Source: Candidatus Aminicenantota bacterium
Lineage (GTDB): Bacteria > Acidobacteriota > Aminicenantia > UBA2199
Length of the DNA: 33,948 bases
Reading direction: 5' to 3'
Assembly (NCBI GenBank): GCA_026393835.1
Contig: JAPKZK010000128.1
Span: forward strand, 1-33,948
Position 1 is the stretch's first letter; each line of letters opens with the position of its first letter. The notes below the pieces were generated by a model. That model did not search any database, was not told the DNA's origin, and saw only the letters and a program-made list of their open reading frames with translations. This document shows, one piece after another, positions 29,023 through 33,948 of the stretch. The translations under genes and the position numbers were made by a program.

Positions 29023-30615
29023 TTATTGCAGTTTGGAAAAATCGAACCCGGCGATGAATCCTTTCAAGAGATCGATGCCGCCTGTCTCATTACATTTTAA
29101 ATCGACGATGTACCGGTCTTTAACGATACATCCGAAAGACGCGGACGGTGGGTTCTTGGAGTATTTTTCAATGACCCGCATGTCGTTATAGGTGGAGATT
29201 TTCTCATAGCCGTTCTCGTCTTCCCTGGATAGATTGGTAAGGAACGCAATCTTAAGGATACCCAGCATAGCGGATGCACTGGCGGTATCGGAAATAGTAA
29301 CATGGATTTTTTCTCCAGTGGGAGTGGAATAGGTGGTTTCAAGAGCAGAGTACTCCATTTCGCCGAATTTTGCTTTGTTATAATTGGGTGCTCCCATTTC
29401 CCAGCCGCTGACTGTGGGCAAAGCGGAAACCAGCGTGGTTTTATCCGCCGCCGTGATTTCTTTACCCTGGATTTGTTCGGATTGTTTTTTCAGCAATCCC
29501 GTGGCTTCCTGCAGTTTTTTCATCGCTTCTTCCGGGGTGGCCGGGGCTTGATCCGAACCCTGGCTTACGTTGTCGCCGTAACTTTTCACAACATCCAGGA
29601 TAGTTTTCGGTTCTTTTTTGGGTCCCAGCAGCATAACCAGGGCAACGATAATGGCGATTATCACCACTACAAATAGGATAATCAGCCCGACCATCCTGGA
29701 GAATGCGCTTTTGGAAGCGTCTGTCGCCTGGTGCTCCAGCGATTGAATACCGACCTGGATGTTTTCCATTTCCTTTTTGGTGGTATTTATCGCGGTCAAT
29801 TCCGAAGCCACAGCCCCGTCGGTAACCTGTGCGGCTGCCAGTTTGTCGCCCAACTGCCCGAAATGCCCGTTCTGCTCTTTGGTAAGTTCCGCCTGTTTAT
29901 TTTTGTCGGCGGAGATATCTTTGCCGATTTTGGCAAGCGATTCATCCAGTTGGCCGATGGTTTTTTTCTGTTCACCTTTGATCCGGTCGATTTCTTTTTG
30001 ATGGGTGGCGGATTCTTCTTCCAGGGGTTTTACTTTTTGTTCCTGGGCTTTGGCTGTTTCAGCGGCGGAAGCCTGTTTTTTCTCCAGGTCTTCTTTTTCC
30101 TTTGTGAACGCTTCCAGTTTGCCCCGGATTTCGGTTTTTTGTTCTTCGGTGGTGGTTGGGGCGGCGGCGCGTGCATTTAATTGTTCTTCTTCCCTGGCGA
30201 TTTGTTTCAACCGGTTCCCGGCGTTGTCCGCTTCCCTTTGCGCATCTTTCAATTGTTTTTTCTCGTTATTTAAACGGGTATCCACGTCTTTTTTCTTGTC
30301 TTCCACTTCTTTGCGTTGGGCATTAAATGCCTCGTTCTGTTCTTTTTTCTTATTTTCCAGGTCTAGTTTTTGTTTTTCCAGCTCAGCCAGGTTGTTGTTG
30401 ACGCCGTCCATTTGTTCCTGGGCGTTGGCGATCAAATCTTTTGCGTTACCGAAGCCGCCGAGGTCCAGTTTGGAGTCCCAGGCTTTTTTGCCCAATGCGG
30501 TTAATTGTTCAGAGAGCAATTTTTCTTTTTGGGAGAGATTTTTTTTCTCTTTGCCTAAGGCGGATTTTCGTTTGTACTCTTGCATACCTTCTTGAAATAT
30601 TTGTTTTAAACCCAT
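29023..30615 (-). CDS. Long coiled-coil protein with one membrane segment and exported C-terminal domain
   Basis: The protein has 530 residues; the ATG at 30615 follows GGAGG by six bases. Residues about 15-300 are almost entirely charged heptad-like coiled coil (KKKEQNEAFNAQRKEVEDKK and similar), with a TTTEEQ break near 155. One transmembrane helix follows (VGLIILFVVVIIAIIVALVMLLG, about 309-331). The C-terminal about 200 residues form a compact alpha/beta domain (TVSGWEMGAPNYNKAKFGEMEYSALETTYS, TISDTASASAMLGILK, FGCIVKDRYIVDLKC) that should lie outside the membrane. I do not recognise the family. The layout suggests a cytoplasmic rod tethered to the membrane with an external sensor or binding domain. 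It appears to be transcribed alone. Confidence 0.75.
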   Translation of the reverse strand: MGLKQIFQEGMQEYKRKSALGKEKKNLSQKEKLLSEQLTALGKKAWDSKLDLGGFGNAKDLIANAQEQMDGVNNNLAELEKQKLDLENKKKEQNEAFNAQRKEVEDKKKDVDTRLNNEKKQLKDAQREADNAGNRLKQIAREEEQLNARAAAPTTTEEQKTEIRGKLEAFTKEKEDLEKKQASAAETAKAQEQKVKPLEEESATHQKEIDRIKGEQKKTIGQLDESLAKIGKDISADKNKQAELTKEQNGHFGQLGDKLAAAQVTDGAVASELTAINTTKKEMENIQVGIQSLEHQATDASKSAFSRMVGLIILFVVVIIAIIVALVMLLGPKKEPKTILDVVKSYGDNVSQGSDQAPATPEEAMKKLQEATGLLKKQSEQIQGKEITAADKTTLVSALPTVSGWEMGAPNYNKAKFGEMEYSALETTYSTPTGEKIHVTISDTASASAMLGILKIAFLTNLSREDENGYEKISTYNDMRVIEKYSKNPPSASFGCIVKDRYIVDLKCNETGGIDLLKGFIAGFDFSKLQ

Positions 30616-31309
30616 TTATTACCTCCATATATTTGGTAAGTTAACAATAGCAGATTCAAAAAAAAAAAGCAACAGTGTCCGCCCCGGAAGCATGGGAAGT
30701 TTTTTATTAATCGATGATTTGACAATTTTTGCAGATTGGGAAAAATGTGAAAAGCGTTAAATAAGAGGAACGCGAGGGCGCGCAAGGCGCGCCCTCTTTG
30801 TTGCATTCCCCCTCATCCCTCTTCCCCTTCATAAAAATACATACCTACTCGCTAGACCTTACCCTTTTCCGTACTCGCCTCCCCTAATACTTAACCGGAC
30901 CTTGGGGAGGCAAGTTACCCGGTTTTAGGGAGCCTTCATTCTTCAACATTACCTATAGCAAAATCAGTGCCAACTTTTTCAAAAAAGTCCGGGACCCTTT
31001 ACTGTTATCCCTTTACAAAAATAAATCCCTCCTTTTAAAGCATGGACTCTTTCGTTTGAACTGTATCCATTCGTTACATTTTTTCTCTCTTTCCCTGCCC
31101 TCTTGCCTTTACTATAAAGCCTCTTGGGGGTAGCTTACCAAACAGTGTATTATTTTGATTCACTCAAAACAACCCCCTGGAACCCTTTATAATAAAGGGT
31201 TTCGAGAAACCGAAAGTGTAACATTTCGATACAGGGTTTTTTTACCCTCTTTTCCCGCGTTGTTCGCGGATCGCGAGTTTGCGATTTCGCGAATTTGCGG
31301 CGGCAGCCC
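30616..31309. other. Long gene-free stretch, about 690 bases
   Basis: No convincing gene or RNA is seen. It holds a GAGGGCGCGC hairpin (30774-30796), pyrimidine-rich sequence (30800-31130), an AACCCTTTA hairpin (31181-31201) and a palindromic cluster of gcg/cgc words near 31256-31300. A structured RNA cannot be excluded by eye. Confidence 0.5.
30774..30796. terminator. Ten-bp GC hairpin
   Basis: GAGGGCGCGC / GCGCGCCCTC with a three-base loop, followed by tttgttg. It has terminator-like form but no gene ends next to it. Confidence 0.45.
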
Positions 31310-32122
31310 TCACAATGTTCCGACCCAGCTTATGATATATTCTGTTCTTTCGGGAATGGGGGTTATCGTTTGTTTTAACTTTTCCCAGTTTCCTTCAAGG
31401 TCATTTTTCTTTGCCCCCAGTTCAAAATGACACATGGCAATGCCGATATCGACGTTGTGCAGTTTTCTTTTCTCATACTCCCGATCGAGGCGTTTCTTAT
31501 AAAAATGAAAAACATTTTTGTTTTTCTCTTTGAGAACCCGCCATGGTTGCAAATTTCCAGCGGAAGGGGACATGCGAAGCATATCCAGCGGTTCGGCATA
31601 ATTCCCTGCCACGATCGCGGACATCGACGTTTTAAAGTCTTTTATAAAAAAGAGATCCCCCCATTTCTTCCTGCTGGAGGAAAATCCTTTTTCCGCGGCG
31701 TAGCCCACCACGAAGATGGCCGGTAAGATCTCATCGGGCGCCGGTTGGATTTTTTTGAAATAATCGTGATTAAAGTACCCCAACCAGCACGTTGCCAGAC
31801 CCATTTCCGTGGCCTTTAGGACGAGGTGTTCCACCAGGTATCCGTAACTTTCATAAGCCAATTCCGATTTCTGTATCGAACCGCCGATAAAAGTCATGGG
31901 GTTGATGATAAGACTGAAATCGTCAGGATCGATTTTCCTGATATCCTCATCATCCAGATCTACGAGGTGCAAATTTACTTTTTCACCTGCTAGGCCTTCC
32001 TTGAAAAACGCACAGGCCTCTGTTAACTCTTTTATTTTCGCCGGCTCGACCCTCTTTTCCAGGAAAATCCTGCAAGAGAACCGCTTTTTAATTAACTCAT
32101 CGATGGACTTTTTATAATACAT
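31310..32122 (-). CDS. Nitroreductase-family protein (TM-nitroreductase type)
   Basis: I place the start at ATG 32122 (MYYKKSIDELIKKRFSCRIF) because AGGAGG ends nine bases before it; the ATG at 32131 directly abuts that site and the one at 32155 lacks one. The protein has 270 residues, a fused two-half nitroreductase fold. RFSCRIFLEKRVEPAKIKEL is the family's N-terminal FMN-binding element (RRS.R.F...V), AYESYGYLVEHLVLKATEMGLATCWLGYF the central helix, and RMSPSAGNLQPWRVLK the second-half FMN loop. These proteins use FMN and NAD(P)H for reduction of nitro or quinone compounds; the physiological substrate is unknown. It is divergent from the galM-like gene, 126 bases apart. Confidence 0.85.
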   Translation of the reverse strand: MYYKKSIDELIKKRFSCRIFLEKRVEPAKIKELTEACAFFKEGLAGEKVNLHLVDLDDEDIRKIDPDDFSLIINPMTFIGGSIQKSELAYESYGYLVEHLVLKATEMGLATCWLGYFNHDYFKKIQPAPDEILPAIFVVGYAAEKGFSSSRKKWGDLFFIKDFKTSMSAIVAGNYAEPLDMLRMSPSAGNLQPWRVLKEKNKNVFHFYKKRLDREYEKRKLHNVDIGIAMCHFELGAKKNDLEGNWEKLKQTITPIPERTEYIISWVGTL

Positions 32123-32248
32123 ATCAGCCATCCTCCTGAAAAATATTAATAACACAAATGAATTAAAATAGCAATGCCCTTTTAAATCTCTTTTGACTTT
32201 TTTTCGAAAATGGCTATAATAGAATTTCTATGAAATACGGAGGCACCG

Positions 32249-33421
32249 ATGAAAAAAAATTTTTATTCCCGGGGCGCGGCAATATTCTTAACCCTGCTAA
32301 TGGTTATTTTCGGCGGCTGCTGCGGTAAAACCGGTAAAAATCAAGAAAAGGATAGTAAAATGGGCATTACAAAAGTTTTTTTCGGGAAAACGGAAACAGG
32401 GCAGGCGGTGGATTTATTCACACTGACCAACGGCAAGGGCATGACGGTTAAGATTGCCAATTACGGGGGCATTGTGACGTCGTTAACGGCGCCGGACAAA
32501 AACGGCAAATTCAGCGATGTGGTATTGGGGTTCGATACGCTTGAAAAATACCTGGCCGGTCACCCTTATTTCGGCGCCATCGTGGGCCGGTACGGCAACC
32601 GGATTGCCAAGGGCAAATTTTCTTTGAACGGCAGCCAGTACAAGCTGGCGGTCAATAACGGCGAAAATCACCTGCATGGAGGGATCAAAGGGTTTGATAA
32701 GGTGGTCTGGCAGGCGGAGGCGATTAGGAAAGAGAACGAGGTGGGCCTACGATTGCATTATTTGAGTAAAGACGGCGAAGAGGGGTACCCGGGGAATCTT
32801 TCGGTCGTGGTGGTTTATACGCTGACCGGGAACAATGAATTGAAAATCGACTATGAAGCGGAAACGGATAAACCCACGCCGGTTAATTTGACCCACCACA
32901 GTTATTTTAACCTGGCAGGCGAGGATCCCGGGGATTCCGGGGATTCCGGCGGTTCCGCCGGCATCCTGGGGCATTTACTAACCATCCATGCGGACCGGTT
33001 TACGCCGGTGGATGAAGGACTTATTCCCACGGGCGAGTTAAAGAATGTTCAAGACACGCCCATGGATTTCATTACTCCCAGGGCGATCGGCGAGCGGATA
33101 AGCCTGGTGGTGGGGGGGTATGATCACAACTATGTGTTGAATAATTGGGACGGTTCGTTGAAATTTGCGGCCGGCGTTTCCGAGCCGGTATCTGGACGGG
33201 TAATGGAGGTATGGACCACGGAACCGGGGCTGCAATTTTATTCGGGGAATTTCCTTGACGGAACGATTACGGGGAAAAGCGGGAAGAAGTATGAGAAGCA
33301 TTATGGTTTTTGCCTGGAGACGCAGCATTTCCCGGATTCGCCCAACAAAGCCAATTTTCCTTCCGCCATCCTGGAGCCGGGGAAAAAATATACCCATACG
33401 ACGGTTTACCGGTTTAGATAA
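32249..33421 (+). CDS. galM: Aldose 1-epimerase (mutarotase), predicted lipoprotein
   Basis: The protein has 390 residues; the ATG at 32249 follows GGAGG by five bases. The signal peptide ends in a lipobox FGGC with Cys24, so the enzyme should be lipid-anchored outside the cytoplasm. The galactose mutarotase fold shows NYGGIVTSLTAPDKNGKFSDVVLGF, GRYGNRIAKGKF, GENHLHGGIKGFDKVVW (substrate His), PVNLTHHSYFNLAGE (catalytic His), GGYDHNYVL (Asp) and YGFCLETQHFPDSPN (catalytic Glu). It interconverts alpha and beta anomers of hexoses. A loop after THHSYFNLAGE carries a Gly/Asp/Ser-rich insertion (DPGDSGDSGGSAG) encoded by short GGGGATTCC repeats. No sugar operon is adjacent. Confidence 0.93.
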   Translation: MKKNFYSRGAAIFLTLLMVIFGGCCGKTGKNQEKDSKMGITKVFFGKTETGQAVDLFTLTNGKGMTVKIANYGGIVTSLTAPDKNGKFSDVVLGFDTLEKYLAGHPYFGAIVGRYGNRIAKGKFSLNGSQYKLAVNNGENHLHGGIKGFDKVVWQAEAIRKENEVGLRLHYLSKDGEEGYPGNLSVVVVYTLTGNNELKIDYEAETDKPTPVNLTHHSYFNLAGEDPGDSGDSGGSAGILGHLLTIHADRFTPVDEGLIPTGELKNVQDTPMDFITPRAIGERISLVVGGYDHNYVLNNWDGSLKFAAGVSEPVSGRVMEVWTTEPGLQFYSGNFLDGTITGKSGKKYEKHYGFCLETQHFPDSPNKANFPSAILEPGKKYTHTTVYRFR

Positions 33422-33450
33422 TAACGGGGGGCCGATTTTTTTGAGTAAAA

Positions 33451-33471
33451 GGGCGGATTTAGAATCCGCCC
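33451..33471. terminator. GGGCGGATT hairpin after galM
   Basis: Nine-base arms around TAG, 30 bases after the galM stop. Related in form to 26441-26464; it may terminate galM. Confidence 0.5.
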
Positions 33472-33583
33472 CTACTGGCTATTGGTCAATGGTCATTGGG
33501 GAAATTTAAAGAAATTTCATTAGTCATTAAAGCTTTCAAGGTCCGGAAAAATTCCCGCGATAAAATATGCGGTGGTAGAGGTG

Positions 33584-33611
33584 GTAGAGACGTTGCGCGC
33601 AACGTCTCTAC
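33584..33611. repeat. Perfect 28-bp palindrome (GTAGAGACGTTGCG half-site)
   Basis: The 14-base half-site GTAGAGACGTTGCG is followed at once by its complement. It is embedded in wider, looser complementarity (atgcggtg at 33567 with caccgcat at 33650). Very similar GTAGAGACGTTGC palindromes are known as dispersed repeats in cyanobacterial genomes. Confidence 0.85.
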
Positions 33612-33715
33612 GCTGTCCTGGACATAATATCTCCACCTCTCCACGTCTTCACCGCATACTGCATCCCAATGGGAACAGGCGATTGTATTCAAAATTTGTC
33701 TGTCCCCTATCCCTC

Positions 33716-33796
33716 TATAATGTGATGAAAGCGGTGCTGGAAGAGGACCCCCAGATGAAAGAAAAACTTGGAATAGTAACTCCCATTGAAGTCTAA
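33716..33796 (+). pseudogene. Possible C-terminal fragment of an unknown gene
   Basis: NVMKAVLEEDPQMKEKLGIVTPIEV followed by TAA looks like a natural helical C-terminus. It has no upstream coding sequence: the bases before it are a TGTCCCC-type repeat. Low certainty. Confidence 0.25.
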
Positions 33797-33948
33797 CACG
33801 GGTCCCCGGTTGAGGTTGGCGATATGCGACAGAGAACGCGAGGTTTTCTTCCTTATCCTCAACCTCAACCTCAATCTTTATATTCGTGCTAATTCGTGTC
33901 ATTCGTGGGCCTGTTTTATAGGTAATACGGGACAGGCGATTTTTTCGA

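Larger units (their letters stand above)
33422..33948. other. Right-edge intergenic stretch with palindromes and a possible gene remnant
   Basis: It contains the GGGCGGATT hairpin, a TGGTCAA pair, the 28-bp palindrome at 33584, a short coding-like remnant at 33716-33796 and, at 33883-33948, worn 'attcgtgtcattcgtgggc' and GGGACAGGC repeats. The 138-codon minus-strand frame over this stretch translates palindromes and repeats and is not called. Confidence 0.55.

Noticed and set aside
29731..30595. Phe/Ser/Cys-rich plus-strand frames of 149 and 196 codons
   Set aside because: Antisense shadows of the coiled-coil gene; Lys/Glu-rich coding strands routinely give Phe/Leu/Ser-rich antisense frames.
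30800..31180. Possible structured RNA (SRP RNA, 6S or similar) in the gene-free stretch
   Set aside because: I looked for the SRP, tmRNA and RNase P signature words and found none; a covariance-model search would be needed to decide.
33486..33902. 138-codon minus-strand open frame at the right edge
   Set aside because: Its translation covers the 28-bp palindrome and other repeats, shows no family pattern and has no ribosome site.

Overview
The window looks like one stretch of a bacterial chromosome from a little-cultured lineage. Housekeeping genes (DNA polymerase I, a UvrA-family protein, an aldose 1-epimerase) are separated by unusually long, repeat-laden intergenic stretches. The mix of a FecR protein with a tryptophan-rich domain, several DUF1703-type ATPase/PD-(D/E)XK genes, a Bacteroidetes-style class I lanthipeptide precursor and the small conserved gene before polA fits Candidatus Aminicenantes/Acidobacteriota best. 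That assignment is an inference from gene content, not a search. I saw no rRNA, tRNA or CRISPR array.

Layout. 1-780 is the start of an AAA ATPase running off the left edge. 1030-3180 is a decay zone: a DUF1703-type pseudogene, a truncated glycosidase-like gene and three copies of an intergenic repeat. 3197-9441 holds minus-strand metabolic and repair genes: a tetratricopeptide-like protein of the SEC-C family, an NAD(P)H-dependent flavin oxidoreductase, a pyruvate-kinase-C-like protein and a short UvrA. 9596-20473 is an accessory island: an intact DUF1703 ATPase-nuclease, a 411-bp element with perfect 20-bp inverted ends, two MNT/HEPN toxin-antitoxin relics, a two-gene operon (HD + HSP90-like ATPase, then NACHT + pentapeptide + WD40-like), and a second DUF1703-type ATPase. 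20474-21287 is almost pure repeat. 21288-26250 carries fecR-like, polA and its small partner. 26567-27636 has a broken AbiE toxin-antitoxin pair with a clear operator, then an orphan lanthipeptide precursor. 27901-33421 holds an AEC transporter, a coiled-coil membrane protein, a nitroreductase and a lipoprotein aldose epimerase.

How the genes fit together. The most interesting unit is 13000-18514. An HD-domain/GHKL (HSP90-like) protein and a STAND/NACHT NTPase with sensor-like repeats are translationally coupled, and they sit directly in the reading-frame tail of a truncated HEPN toxin gene. This resembles a prokaryotic counterpart of the HSP90-NLR partnership and is a good candidate for an undescribed anti-phage or conflict system. 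A second theme is that all three toxin-antitoxin loci keep an antitoxin (or most of it) and have lost most of the toxin. Two of the breaks coincide with a GGGGACA/TGTCCC-type intergenic repeat.
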